A DNA stretch of 30,420 bases, taken from NCBI GenBank assembly GCA_905213265.1, contig CAJMHR010000027.1, positions 1 through 30,420 on the forward strand, read 5' to 3'. The stretch's first letter is position 1. The number at the start of each line of letters is the position of its first letter. This stretch comes from an uncultured Collinsella sp. (lineage in GTDB: Bacteria > Actinomycetota > Coriobacteriia > Coriobacteriales > Coriobacteriaceae). The position numbers were made by a program, and so were the translations under genes. The notes under the pieces are model-generated. The model searched no databases and was not told the DNA's origin. It saw only the letters and a list, made by a program, of their open reading frames with translations. Positions 1 to 9,001 of this stretch are shown one piece after another.

Positions 1-131
1 GCCGGGAATAGCAAAAGGGCTGGTGGGTGCTGCTTGCGATTTTGTCAGATTGTCTATTCAGTTTTCTTATTCTCTGAATTGTCGATAGCCGTGCTCTTGG
101 CATCTTCCCAGATAAAACCGCCCAAAATAAA

Positions 132-308
132 CCTGTTCCTATTTGGCAGGTCTGGGGCCATCGGGGGCCGAGGCGAGTTAAGTTTGTCGCGAGTTCCGCA
201 CGCAAAGGAAAGCACTTAATGTGCTTTCCATCTTGCGCAGGACTGTAGAGCAGCAAACTTAACCCGCCCCGGCCCCCGATGGGCCCAGACCGGCAGGATA
301 GACCGGTT
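132..308. repeat. Large imperfect palindrome upstream of RNase J gene
   Basis: Bases 149-186 match the reverse complement of 254-291 at 35 of 38 positions. Weaker pairing continues outwards to about 132 and 308. The centre is a perfect 9-bp stem (207-215 with 221-229) around the 5-nt loop TTAAT. A transcript would fold into one long hairpin of roughly 150-175 nt. It lies about 190 nt before the RNase J start codon, so it may be a 5' leader structure, a terminator of an upstream gene, or a palindromic repeat element. The sequence alone does not decide. Nothing coding is supported in 1-479; the short open frames there run through the palindrome. Confidence 0.75.
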
Positions 309-479
309 CAGATGGGGCTTTGATGCATGGGTGGTCTGTTGTTGTGCAAATGGGTATCATACTGTGGTTATTGCATCGACTCTGTGATGCATGTTTGTAC
401 GTTCCCGGCGGTCGGTTTGCCAGAAGCGCCCCGTCGGTTGTTCCAGACCCGTTTCGAAGAAAGGAAACAACACTCACCT

Positions 480-2150
480 ATGGCAGCTAAAAAATCATCT
501 CCCTTGAAGATCATCCCGCTCGGCGGCCTTGACGGCATCGGCAAGAACATGACGGTCTTCGAGTGCGGCGACGACATGGTGCTCGTCGACGCCGGCCTCA
601 TGTTCCCGGATGACTCCCAGCCCGGTATCGATCTGGTGCTTCCCGACTACACCTATGTTCTGGAGAACGAGGAGAAGCTCCGCGGTATCGTCGTCACCCA
701 CGGCCACGAGGACCACACCGGTTCGCTTCCGTATCTGCTTCAGGACCTCAACAATAAGGTGCCCATCTTTTCGAGCAAGCTGACGCTTGGCTTTATCGAG
801 GGCAAGCTTTCTGAGTTCCGCATCCGCGCACCCAAGTTCCGCGAGGTCAAGGGCGGCAGCCATGTCAACCTCGGCGGCATCTCGCTCGACTTCTTCTCGA
901 TGACGCACTCCATTCCCGGCGCTCTGGGCGTGTTCATCCGCACCAACCAGGGTACCGTTATGCACACCGGCGACTTTAAGCTCGACCAGACGCCCATCGA
1001 CGGCGTCACGCCCGACTATGCCGCTATCAGCCGCTTTGCCAAGCAGGGTATCGACCTGCTGCTTTCCGACTCCACCAATGCCACTGTTCCCGGCTTTACC
1101 AAGTCCGAGGCCGAGGTTGGTCCCAACCTGCTGCACGCCATCAAGAACGCGCCGGGTCGCGTGTTCGTCGCGTCGTTCTCGAGCCACATCCATCGCCTGC
1201 AGCAGATTTGCGATGCCGCCCGCAAGTGCGGCCGTAAGGTCGTTGTGACCGGTCGCTCCATGCTCACGAACACCCGCGTGGCGCGTGAGCTGGGCTACCT
1301 CAACATCGACGATGCCGATATCATCGATGCCTTCGACATTGATAACCTGCCCGACGACAAGATCGTCGTCATGTGCACCGGTTCGCAGGGCGAGCCGCTG
1401 TCGGCCCTGTCCCGCATGGCCAACGGAGAGCACAAGACGCTCTCTATCCACGAGGGCGATACCGTCATCCTCTCGGCAACTCCTGTTCCCGGCAACGAGA
1501 AGGCCGTCCAGCAGGTCGTCAACAGCCTGGCCAAGCTCGGTTGCGACGTGTGGGATAAGAACCGCGCTCTTGTCCACGTCTCGGGCCACGGTAGCCAGGA
1601 GGAGCTCAAGCTCCTGATGGCCATGGCCAAGCCCACGTACTTTATGCCGGTTCACGGTGAAGCCGTGCATCTGCGCGCCCATGCCCAGCTGGCCCGCAAG
1701 ATGGGCATCAAGGACGATCATATCTTTATCCTCGATAACGGCGACACGCTCGAGATGCGCGGCGGTATCGTCAAGCGCGGTACGCCCGTCGAGTCCGGCG
1801 TCGTCTACGTCGACGGCCTGCGTATCGGCGATACCGACCCCATCGTCTTGCGCGATCGCCAGAAGCTCGCCAACGACGGTATGGTTACCGCTGTTGCCAT
1901 CGTCTCTCTCAAGCACAAGAAGATTGAGGCTATCGAGTTCTCGGGCCGCGGTGTCTCGTTTGCCATCGACGACCAGTTCTCTGAGGATGCCTCCGCGTCC
2001 ATCATGAAGACGATCGAGAAGGGCAAGTTTAGCTTTACGAGCAGCGGTTCCGATGCCATTCGCAAGGCCGTGCGCGACTCGCTCTCCAACTTTATCTGGA
2101 GCCGTACGCGCACCCGTCCGATGATCATCCCGGTCGTCATGGAGGTTTAG
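480..2150 (+). CDS. rnj: Ribonuclease J (metallo-beta-lactamase/beta-CASP RNase)
   Basis: A 556-aa RNase J, a 5'-3' exoribonuclease and endoribonuclease of mRNA decay and rRNA maturation, acting in the cytoplasm; the length is usual for the family. The zinc-binding signature HGHEDH is at residues 74-79, followed by further metallo-beta-lactamase motifs (THSIPGA, HTGDFK), the beta-CASP region and the late PVHGEAVHLRAH motif. The C-terminal domain is present. The ATG at 480 was chosen because homologous sequence begins at MAAKK and AAAGGA lies about 13 nt upstream. The open frame continues upstream in frame to 327, but that extension does not look like family sequence. The stop is 1 nt before the start of the next gene, so it is probably co-transcribed with ftsK. 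Confidence 0.96.
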   Translation: MAAKKSSPLKIIPLGGLDGIGKNMTVFECGDDMVLVDAGLMFPDDSQPGIDLVLPDYTYVLENEEKLRGIVVTHGHEDHTGSLPYLLQDLNNKVPIFSSKLTLGFIEGKLSEFRIRAPKFREVKGGSHVNLGGISLDFFSMTHSIPGALGVFIRTNQGTVMHTGDFKLDQTPIDGVTPDYAAISRFAKQGIDLLLSDSTNATVPGFTKSEAEVGPNLLHAIKNAPGRVFVASFSSHIHRLQQICDAARKCGRKVVVTGRSMLTNTRVARELGYLNIDDADIIDAFDIDNLPDDKIVVMCTGSQGEPLSALSRMANGEHKTLSIHEGDTVILSATPVPGNEKAVQQVVNSLAKLGCDVWDKNRALVHVSGHGSQEELKLLMAMAKPTYFMPVHGEAVHLRAHAQLARKMGIKDDHIFILDNGDTLEMRGGIVKRGTPVESGVVYVDGLRIGDTDPIVLRDRQKLANDGMVTAVAIVSLKHKKIEAIEFSGRGVSFAIDDQFSEDASASIMKTIEKGKFSFTSSGSDAIRKAVRDSLSNFIWSRTRTRPMIIPVVMEV

Positions 2151-2151
2151 T

Positions 2152-4929
2152 TTGGCGCGCGGATCTGCACAAAACGCCAAAGGCAATAAAGCCAACAACC
2201 AACCGGCATCTGCTAAGGGTGCCGGTTCCCATCTGCGTGCCAATAAGGGCCACGAGGCCGACTTCGACGATTTTGAGCCCCTGGTCGAGCCCTCGGCCAA
2301 CCGCGATATTGCCGGCGTGGTCATCGCCGTTTTGGCTATTGCGTCCTTCATTGCCGTGATTTCGCCGGCGACTGCGCCCGTTACGGCTGCGGTTGCCGGT
2401 TTCTACCACCTGGGCTTTGGTCTGGGCGCCTACGTGCTGCCGATCGTCATTTTGCTGTTTGCCGCCACGCTCTTTTTAGGCGAGGACTCGCCGCTCAACG
2501 CGCGATCTGTTGCGGGCGGCGCCGTGGTCTTTATCGCCGTCGTCTCCATTCTGTCGCTGATGGTGCCGGGTACGAGCGTCTCGTGCGACCTTATGTTCAC
2601 GCCGCAAAATCTGTCCGCCTCGGGTGGCTACATCGGTGCGTTTATTGCGAGTGCGCTGCAGAATGCCCTGGGTAAGCCTATCGCGATGGTAGTCCTGTTG
2701 GGCCTTGTCGTCGTGGGCCTGGTCATCATCGGCTTTTCGGTGGGTGGCGTTTTGCGCTCTGCTCGCGACCGTGCGGCCGATTTTGCCGAGCGCCGTCGTG
2801 CCGATGTCAACGCCAGCCCGTGGGGTGACGACGAAGCCCTGTCGGTGCCCGGCGTTGCCCGTCCGCACCTGAGCATTCTTCGTCAAAAGGGCTCCGATGC
2901 TGCCGTGACCACGGTCATGGGTAACGATGTGGACCCGGTTTTGGACGATGACGACGAGGACGAGGATCCGTTTGTCGACGTGTCCGATGCCGTGGAAGCT
3001 GAGCGCGCTAAGACAACGCTGCTGCCGCGCCGTCATGCCAAGAAGAGCAAGGCTGCGCCTAAGCTCAATACGAGTCAGCCTGACCCGACTTGGTCCGATA
3101 GCGAGATTGAGCTCACCGAGGGCGATGACGAGGACGACGAGGCTCCGATTGAGACCGCAAAGACAACTTTGCTGCCGCGTCGCCATGCCAAGCGCGACCA
3201 GGTAACCGGCCAGCTTTCGATGGAAGACGATCCCGATAAGATTGACGAGTCCGAGCCGCCGTTTGCCGTGAATCCTGTCTCGGCAGCACCTCAGATTCCC
3301 GACTTCTTGAAGCATCCCAAGGTTGCCGATGCGCCTGCCTCGAGTGCTGTCGAATCGGCTGCGGCTAGCGATGGGGGAGCGGACGGCGGCGCAGATAACG
3401 AGGGCGAAGAAGAGGACGGCCTCAAGCTTCCGCCGCTCGAGATCCTGCATGCCAATCCTCAGTCGGCGTCCTCCGCGTCTCCGGACAAGGAGCTGGAGCA
3501 GACCGCTGAGTCACTGCAGTCCACCTTGCTTGAGTTTGGCCGCAGTGCCCGCGTGGTCGGCTGGATCGCCGGCCCCACGGTGACGACCTTTAAGCTGCAA
3601 CCTGGCGAGGGCGAGCGCGTGAGCAAGATTTCGAGCCTCGAGGACGATATCGCGCTTTCGCTCGCTGCCCAGTCGGTGCGTATCTTTGCCCCGATCCCCG
3701 GCACCTCGCTCGTGGGCATCGAGATTCCCAACCGCAAGCGCCAGAATGTCAACCTGGGCGACGTGCTTCCCTATGTGAAGGGCGGTCCGCTCGAGCTGGC
3801 CATCGGTCGCGATGCCGAGGGTACGCCGGTCGTCGCCGACCTTGCAAAGATGCCCCACCTGCTTATTGCCGGTACGACCGGTTCTGGTAAGTCGGTGATG
3901 ATCAATTCCATCATCACGACCCTGCTCATGCGCGCCCTTCCCGAGGACGTTCGCCTGATCATGGTCGACCCCAAGCGCGTCGAGCTTGCGGGCTATAACG
4001 GTCTCCCGCATCTCTATGTCCCAGTGGTGACCGAGCCCAAGCAGGCCGCGAGCGCTCTGCAATGGGCCGTGTCCGAGATGGAGCGTCGCCTGAAGGTCTT
4101 CGAGCGCCTTAACGTTCGTAAGATTTCGACCTATAACGAAAAGCAGGCCGCCGGCGAGTTTGAGCATTACGACAACCCGCCGCTAAAGATGCCCTACTTG
4201 GTCATCATCATTGACGAGCTCTCGGACCTGATGATGGTCGCCGGTAAGGATGTCGAGGCCTCGATCGTGCGTATTGCTCAGCTGGGCCGTGCCGCCGGTA
4301 TCCACCTTATCGTGGCCACGCAGCGCCCGAGCTCCAACGTGGTGACGGGCCTCATCAAGGCCAACATCACCAACCGCATCGCCTTTAACGTCGCCACGGG
4401 CATCGACTCGCGCGTCATCATCGACCAGATGGGTGCCGAAAAGCTCACCGGTTTGGGCGACATGCTGTTCTCCAAGGTCGACTGGGGCAAGCCCCGCCGT
4501 ATCCAGGGCTGCTTTGTCTCGGATGATGAGATCAACGAGATTGTCGAGTTCGTCAAGTCGCAGAGTGAGCCAGACTACCACGAGGAGATCCTGTCTGCCG
4601 TGGCGCCCGCTTCCATGTCCATGGCGGGTGGCGGCGGCATTGTCCGCACTGGAGTCGCCGAGCCGCAAGACGATGATCCGCTCATTTGGGAAGCCGCCCA
4701 TATTGTGGTGGAATCGCAGCTTGGCTCCACATCTGGCCTGCAACGTCGTCTGAAGGTTGGCTATGCGCGTGCCGGGCGTATTATGGACATGCTGGAAGAA
4801 AAGGGTGTCGTCGGCCCGCCCGACGGTTCCAAGCCGCGCGAGGTCCTGTTGGACGAGGAGGGGCTTGCCGCGCTGGAGTCTGTCGACGCCGAGATGGCAC
4901 GTGAAGATCGTGAGTTTGGAGGATTCTGA
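2152..4929 (+). CDS. ftsK: DNA translocase FtsK/SpoIIIE
   Basis: A 925-aa septal DNA pump that moves chromosome ends into daughter cells. It has four hydrophobic segments within about residues 50-205, an acidic, low-complexity linker (about 215-450), then the motor domain with Walker A GTTGSGKS from residue 574 and Walker B IIIDEL near 685. A C-terminal winged-helix gamma domain (about 850-910; QRRLKVGYARAGR) follows, which in this family reads polar DNA motifs. The start is TTG at 2152, with GGAGG at 2141-2145 inside the end of the RNase J gene. The linker carries the 12-residue sequence AKTTLLPRRHAK twice (286-297 and 336-347). The stop overlaps the next ATG by 1 nt (TGATG), so the two genes are probably translationally coupled. 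FtsK and SpoIIIE cannot be told apart by sequence alone. Confidence 0.95.
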   Translation: MARGSAQNAKGNKANNQPASAKGAGSHLRANKGHEADFDDFEPLVEPSANRDIAGVVIAVLAIASFIAVISPATAPVTAAVAGFYHLGFGLGAYVLPIVILLFAATLFLGEDSPLNARSVAGGAVVFIAVVSILSLMVPGTSVSCDLMFTPQNLSASGGYIGAFIASALQNALGKPIAMVVLLGLVVVGLVIIGFSVGGVLRSARDRAADFAERRRADVNASPWGDDEALSVPGVARPHLSILRQKGSDAAVTTVMGNDVDPVLDDDDEDEDPFVDVSDAVEAERAKTTLLPRRHAKKSKAAPKLNTSQPDPTWSDSEIELTEGDDEDDEAPIETAKTTLLPRRHAKRDQVTGQLSMEDDPDKIDESEPPFAVNPVSAAPQIPDFLKHPKVADAPASSAVESAAASDGGADGGADNEGEEEDGLKLPPLEILHANPQSASSASPDKELEQTAESLQSTLLEFGRSARVVGWIAGPTVTTFKLQPGEGERVSKISSLEDDIALSLAAQSVRIFAPIPGTSLVGIEIPNRKRQNVNLGDVLPYVKGGPLELAIGRDAEGTPVVADLAKMPHLLIAGTTGSGKSVMINSIITTLLMRALPEDVRLIMVDPKRVELAGYNGLPHLYVPVVTEPKQAASALQWAVSEMERRLKVFERLNVRKISTYNEKQAAGEFEHYDNPPLKMPYLVIIIDELSDLMMVAGKDVEASIVRIAQLGRAAGIHLIVATQRPSSNVVTGLIKANITNRIAFNVATGIDSRVIIDQMGAEKLTGLGDMLFSKVDWGKPRRIQGCFVSDDEINEIVEFVKSQSEPDYHEEILSAVAPASMSMAGGGGIVRTGVAEPQDDDPLIWEAAHIVVESQLGSTSGLQRRLKVGYARAGRIMDMLEEKGVVGPPDGSKPREVLLDEEGLAALESVDAEMAREDREFGGF

Positions 4930-6440
4930 TGGCTGCACGCTTTGGTGACATGCTGCTCGAGCAGCGTCGCCGAATGGGCCTTTCCATTCAGCAGGTCGCC
5001 AACACCATCAAAATCAGGCCGCAGATCATCGAGTTTTTCGAGACCGGTAACTTTGCTTCGATGCCGCCGCGCGGCTATGCGCAGGGCATGATTTCAAGCT
5101 ATGCTCGCTTTTTGGGCCTCAATCCGCGCGAGGTCGTCAATGCCTACTTTGACGACCTGATGGCATACGAACGCGAGACGTCTCAGCAGGGCGGTCGTTT
5201 TCAGGACGCCGCCGGCTACGTCAATTCGCGTTCCTCGGTCGATAACGGGCGCTTCCTGATGGTTCAGGGCGGTCGTTCGACCCGCTATGGACAGCGTCCT
5301 CAGCAGGCCGGTTATATTACCGAGACGGGTTCGGGCGAGGAGATTCGCTCACAGCGTGACCGGTTCCGCAGTACGCCGATGCCTGAGGACCGTGCGCTTC
5401 CCGCTGCCCGCGGCGTGGCGCGTGACCCTCGTGCCGGCTACGGCGACGGCGGCTATTCCGATCGCGGTTACCGTGGTGCCTCTACGGGACGCTCTCGCGG
5501 TGGCTATGCGGATGCCGATACCACGCAGGTAACGCCGCGTCTTCGCTCTCAATCACAGCCGTATGGCCAGCGCTCTTCGGCTTCGCGTTCGGGCCAGCGT
5601 GGCTATCAAGGCCGCGGTGAGCTTGCGCTCCGCTCGGGTCAGCGCAGCCTTCAGGGCCAGGGCGGCTATCGTGGCCGTTCCGATAGCAATCGCGGCCGTA
5701 TGCCTCAGGGAGGCGGCCGCAGCAGTTCCGGTCATGGACGCGGCGGATCCCGTACTCCTCAAAACAACGGGCTCGATCCGCGTATCGTCTACGCCGGCAT
5801 CGGTGCCGTGGTGTTGCTGCTGATTGTGCTCATCGTGGTGCTTCTGCGCGGCTGCGCATCTTCGACGCCCGAGACCACGCCCGAGACACCCGCTGCTACC
5901 AAGACGACGACCAAGAAGTCTTCTAAGAAGTCCGAAACGGTCGACGAGGACGAAGACACCGATGAGGCGACGGATGAGTCGACTGATTCGGACGCTACCA
6001 AGACGACGGCCAAGAAGGAAGAGAACGAGGTCACGAAGGTCAAAGTCTCCGTTGCCAAGGGAAAGACCGCGTGGATTGAGGTCAAGGTTGACGGCAAGTC
6101 GGTCTATGGCGCCCAGGCGACTGGCCCCTTTGAGCAGGAGTACACGCCCGAGTCTTCGATCGAGATCACCACGTCCAAGCCTTCCGATGTCACCGTTACC
6201 AAGAACGGTGAAAAGGTTCGTTACGATACCAAGACCTCGGGCGTGGCGCGTGTGACGATCACCGTTCCCAAGAAGGAGACGTCTGATTCCGAGAATGGTG
6301 AAAGTTCTGATGGTACCGACACCACCGATGGTACCGATGCCACCGACGGTACCGATGCCCAGTCCACGGATGGCGCCGATACCGCAACTGACGGTCAGAC
6401 ACCCACCGATTCTACCGACAATTCGTACGATAGCTACTAG
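4929..6440 (+). CDS. RodZ-like helix-turn-helix membrane protein
   Basis: A 503-aa protein with RodZ-type architecture. An N-terminal HTH_25-like domain (about residues 6-75, with LLEQRRRMGLSIQQVA and PPRGYAQGMISSYARFLG) is followed by a long R/G/Q/Y/S-rich disordered stretch (about 85-280). A single transmembrane helix comes next (about 286-308), then a Lys/Thr/Asp/Glu-rich spacer, a DUF4115-like beta domain (about 365-440) and a DGTD-repeat acidic tail. RodZ proteins link MreB or the elongation machinery to the membrane. The topology predicts a cytoplasmic HTH and an outside C-terminus. The start is ATG at 4929 with GGAGG at 4918-4922, overlapping the ftsK stop. The R/G/Y-rich region is far longer than in typical RodZ. 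Function is inferred from architecture. Confidence 0.8.
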   Translation: MAARFGDMLLEQRRRMGLSIQQVANTIKIRPQIIEFFETGNFASMPPRGYAQGMISSYARFLGLNPREVVNAYFDDLMAYERETSQQGGRFQDAAGYVNSRSSVDNGRFLMVQGGRSTRYGQRPQQAGYITETGSGEEIRSQRDRFRSTPMPEDRALPAARGVARDPRAGYGDGGYSDRGYRGASTGRSRGGYADADTTQVTPRLRSQSQPYGQRSSASRSGQRGYQGRGELALRSGQRSLQGQGGYRGRSDSNRGRMPQGGGRSSSGHGRGGSRTPQNNGLDPRIVYAGIGAVVLLLIVLIVVLLRGCASSTPETTPETPAATKTTTKKSSKKSETVDEDEDTDEATDESTDSDATKTTAKKEENEVTKVKVSVAKGKTAWIEVKVDGKSVYGAQATGPFEQEYTPESSIEITTSKPSDVTVTKNGEKVRYDTKTSGVARVTITVPKKETSDSENGESSDGTDTTDGTDATDGTDAQSTDGADTATDGQTPTDSTDNSYDSY

Positions 6441-6466
6441 GCCGCTCGTACGCGAAAGGAAACATC

Positions 6467-6964
6467 ATGGCTAAAGATTCCAGCTTCGACGTCGTGTCCG
6501 AGGTCAACATGCAAGAGGTCGACAACGCCTTCCAGCAGACCACGCGCGAGATTTCCCAGCGCTATGACCTTAAGGATTCCGGCGCCACGATCGAGCTTTC
6601 GAAGGGCGACAAGCTCTTTACGATCAACGCCCCGGCCGACTTTGTCTCCAAACAGATTGTTGACGTGCTGAGCTCCAAGCTCATCAAGCGCGGCATCGAC
6701 CTCAAGGCTGTCTCGTGGGATGCTCCGCAGGCGGCATCGGGTGGCACCGTGCGCGTGCTCGGCCATATCGTCGAGGGTATCGACCAGGCGACCGCCAAGA
6801 AGATCAACAAGGACATCAAGGATCAAAAGCTCAAGGTCAAGGTGACCATCGAGGCCGACAAACTGCGTGTTTCCTCTGCTTCGAAGGACGCGTTGCAGAC
6901 CGTGATTCAGTTCCTGCGCGACCAGGACTACGGCCAGCCGCTGCAGTTCACCAACTACCGCTAA
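6467..6964 (+). CDS. yajQ: YajQ family nucleotide-binding protein (UPF0234)
   Basis: A 165-aa member of the YajQ/UPF0234 family: small cytoplasmic proteins with two ferredoxin-like halves that bind nucleotides or RNA. Some homologues bind cyclic di-GMP. Recognised by the start MAKDSSFDVVSEVNMQEVDNA, the central RGIDLKAVSWDAP stretch and the end KDALQTVIQFLRDQDYGQPLQFTNYR; the length is normal for the family. The ATG at 6467 has GAAAGGA about 8 nt upstream. It lies 26 nt after the RodZ-like gene and 27 nt before rimO, so it is probably in the same transcript. The cellular role in this organism is not evident from the sequence. Confidence 0.93.
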   Translation: MAKDSSFDVVSEVNMQEVDNAFQQTTREISQRYDLKDSGATIELSKGDKLFTINAPADFVSKQIVDVLSSKLIKRGIDLKAVSWDAPQAASGGTVRVLGHIVEGIDQATAKKINKDIKDQKLKVKVTIEADKLRVSSASKDALQTVIQFLRDQDYGQPLQFTNYR

Positions 6965-6991
6965 TATCAATCGAAAGGACCGCTCTCCAAC

Positions 6992-8341
6992 ATGGATACA
7001 CCGTTGGGCTCCGTGCTCTACATCACCCTCGGGTGCGCTAAGAACGAGGTTGACACCGACCGCATGCGTTCTCTTTTGACCGCCGCGGGCTACGAGGAGG
7101 CATTCGACCCGCAGGATGCCGATATCGCCATCGTCAATACTTGCTCGTTCCTCGCCTCCGCAACGTCCGAGAGCATCGAGACCACGCTCGAGCTCGCCAA
7201 CGAGGTTCAGGACGGCGTTCGTTCTTGTCCCATCGTCATGTGCGGCTGCGTGCCGTCGCGCTATGGCGATGACCTGCCTGACGAGCTGCCCGAGGTCGCT
7301 GCCTTTGTGAAGGCCGACGAGGAAGATGGCATCGTGGCGGTCATCGATGGCGTGCTGGGTGTCGAGCGTGAGATTGCAGCCTATATCCCGCAGGTCAAAC
7401 GTACCGTCGAGGGTGCTGTCGCTTACGTCAAGATTTCCGATGGCTGCAACCGCTTCTGCAGCTTCTGCATGATTCCCTACATCCGCGGCCGCTATCATTC
7501 GCGCAATGCCGAGAGCATCATCTCCGAGGTGCGCGACCTGGTTTCCGGCGGTGTGCGCGAGATCGTGCTGATCGGCCAGGACACGGGCATCTGGGGTACC
7601 GACTTTGCCGACGAGGACGTCGCCGATGGCTCGCCGCGCAATCTGGCGCAGCTGCTGCGTGCCGTCGCCGAGGCCGTGCGCCCGCACAACGTCTGGGTCC
7701 GCGTGCTCTATCTGCAGCCCGAGGGCATGACTGACGAACTCATCGAGACGATTCGCGATACGCCCGAGGTGCTGCCCTATATCGATATCCCCGTGCAGCA
7801 CTGCGACGCGCGCATCCTTAAGGCTATGCGCCGTTCTGGTTCGCGCCAGGAGCTCGAGGACCTGTTCCGCGATCTGCGTGAGCGTATCCCCGGCATCGTG
7901 ATCCGTTCCACGGCCATGGTCGGCTTCCCGACCGAGACCGACGACGAGTTCCGCGACCTTATCGACTTTATGGACACCGTCGGCTTTGACTACACGAGCG
8001 TCTTTGCCTACTCGCAGGAGGAGGGCAGCCTGGCCGCTAAGATGGAGGGCCAGGTCGACGAAGAGGTCAAGCTCGAGCGCGCCCAGGAGGCCATGGACCT
8101 GGCCGAGTCGCTCGGTTTTGCCGCCACCGCCGCACATGTGGGCGAGCGCGCCCAGGTGATCGTCGACGGTATCGAAGAGACCGAGGATGGCGCCGAGCTG
8201 ATCGGCCATGCCTGGTTCCAGGCGCCCGATTCCGATGGCGCGGTGCATCTGGACGCCAGCGAGGCGTCCGTGGGCGATATTCTGACCGTCGAGTTTACCG
8301 ATAGCTTCTGCTATGAGCTTATCGGTCATGTTGTGGAGTAG
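6992..8341 (+). CDS. rimO: Ribosomal protein S12 methylthiotransferase RimO
   Basis: A 449-aa radical-SAM methylthiotransferase that adds a methylthio group to the conserved aspartate of ribosomal protein S12. The N-terminal cluster-binding domain has C15 (LGCAKNEVD), C51 (VNTCSF) and C86 (CGCVPSR). The radical-SAM motif is C152-x3-C156-x2-C159 (GCNRFCSFCMIP). A C-terminal TRAM region ends the protein. The LGCAKN start and the IPYIRG motif favour RimO over the MiaB found elsewhere in this window. The ATG at 6992 has GAAAGGA 12 nt upstream. The stop is followed 9 nt later by the pgsA start, consistent with one operon. Confidence 0.95.
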   Translation: MDTPLGSVLYITLGCAKNEVDTDRMRSLLTAAGYEEAFDPQDADIAIVNTCSFLASATSESIETTLELANEVQDGVRSCPIVMCGCVPSRYGDDLPDELPEVAAFVKADEEDGIVAVIDGVLGVEREIAAYIPQVKRTVEGAVAYVKISDGCNRFCSFCMIPYIRGRYHSRNAESIISEVRDLVSGGVREIVLIGQDTGIWGTDFADEDVADGSPRNLAQLLRAVAEAVRPHNVWVRVLYLQPEGMTDELIETIRDTPEVLPYIDIPVQHCDARILKAMRRSGSRQELEDLFRDLRERIPGIVIRSTAMVGFPTETDDEFRDLIDFMDTVGFDYTSVFAYSQEEGSLAAKMEGQVDEEVKLERAQEAMDLAESLGFAATAAHVGERAQVIVDGIEETEDGAELIGHAWFQAPDSDGAVHLDASEASVGDILTVEFTDSFCYELIGHVVE

Positions 8342-8350
8342 GAGAGCGTC

Positions 8351-8989
8351 GTGGCTAACGAGAGCAATAAGGAACTGACGAGTGTCTGGACGCCCGCCAA
8401 CATCGTGACGTGCGTTCGCATCGTCTTTATCCCGGTGTTCATGATCGTGTCGGCGCTTTCTCACACGAGTGTTGCCGGTACGGATTGGAGCACCTTCGAC
8501 GGCCCGCTCGCCGCCGCTGCCTTCATTCTGTATGTGATCCTGTCGTGCACCGATAAGGTCGACGGTTATCTGGCGCGTTCGCGCAACGAGATCACCGACT
8601 TCGGTAAATTCTTGGACCCCATCGCCGATAAGCTGCTCGTGTTCTCGGCCCTGCTGCTGTTCTTGGATTTTGGTATGGTGACCGTGTGGTCCGTGTTCAT
8701 TATCCTGTTCCGCGAGCTGCTGGTGAGCGCCCTTCGCATGGTCGCGAGTGCGGCCGGTGTGGTCGTTGCGGCCGATAAGCTCGGCAAGTACAAGACGGCA
8801 ACCACGATGGTCTCCATTTGCGGTTACCTGTGCGTTTTTGCTATGGCCGGCTTGCACCTTGGCCCGGTGGCGCTGACGCTCGGCATCTACTCGGTGTCGC
8901 GCTTCCTGTACGCCGTTGCCGTTGTCCTGACCGTTATCTCGGGCGCCCAGTACTTCTGGAACTGCCGCAAGATCGTCTTTTCGGTCTAG
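8351..8989 (+). CDS. pgsA: CDP-diacylglycerol-glycerol-3-phosphate 3-phosphatidyltransferase
   Basis: A 212-aa integral membrane CDP-alcohol phosphatidyltransferase, likely making phosphatidylglycerol phosphate. The family signature D-x2-D-G-x2-A-R-x8-G-x3-D-x3-D is complete: D68, D71, G72, A75, R76, G85, D89 and D93. Several hydrophobic helices flank it. The start codon is GTG at 8351 with AGGAGA just upstream, overlapping the rimO stop region. PgsA next to cinA/recA is a common actinobacterial order (ftsK-pgsA-cinA-recA-recX). A second enzyme of the family lies at 29256-29960, so which one is the main PG-phosphate synthase is an inference from position. Confidence 0.9.
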   Translation: MANESNKELTSVWTPANIVTCVRIVFIPVFMIVSALSHTSVAGTDWSTFDGPLAAAAFILYVILSCTDKVDGYLARSRNEITDFGKFLDPIADKLLVFSALLLFLDFGMVTVWSVFIILFRELLVSALRMVASAAGVVVAADKLGKYKTATTMVSICGYLCVFAMAGLHLGPVALTLGIYSVSRFLYAVAVVLTVISGAQYFWNCRKIVFSV

Positions 8990-9001
8990 GTCCTAGTGGG
9001 T

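Noticed and set aside
34..219. 61-codon open frame at the left edge
   Set aside because: It runs into the left arm of the large palindrome, has no convincing ribosome-binding site and no recognisable similarity.
495..2351. 618-codon minus-strand open frame opposite the RNase J gene
   Set aside because: A compositional shadow of rnj: low-complexity Asp/Gly/Leu/Val-rich translation without family similarity.
6437..8857. 806-codon open frame on the minus strand opposite yajQ, rimO and pgsA
   Set aside because: It mirrors the G/C-biased codons of genuine + strand genes with clear families. It has no recognisable domain and lies entirely opposite three conserved genes.
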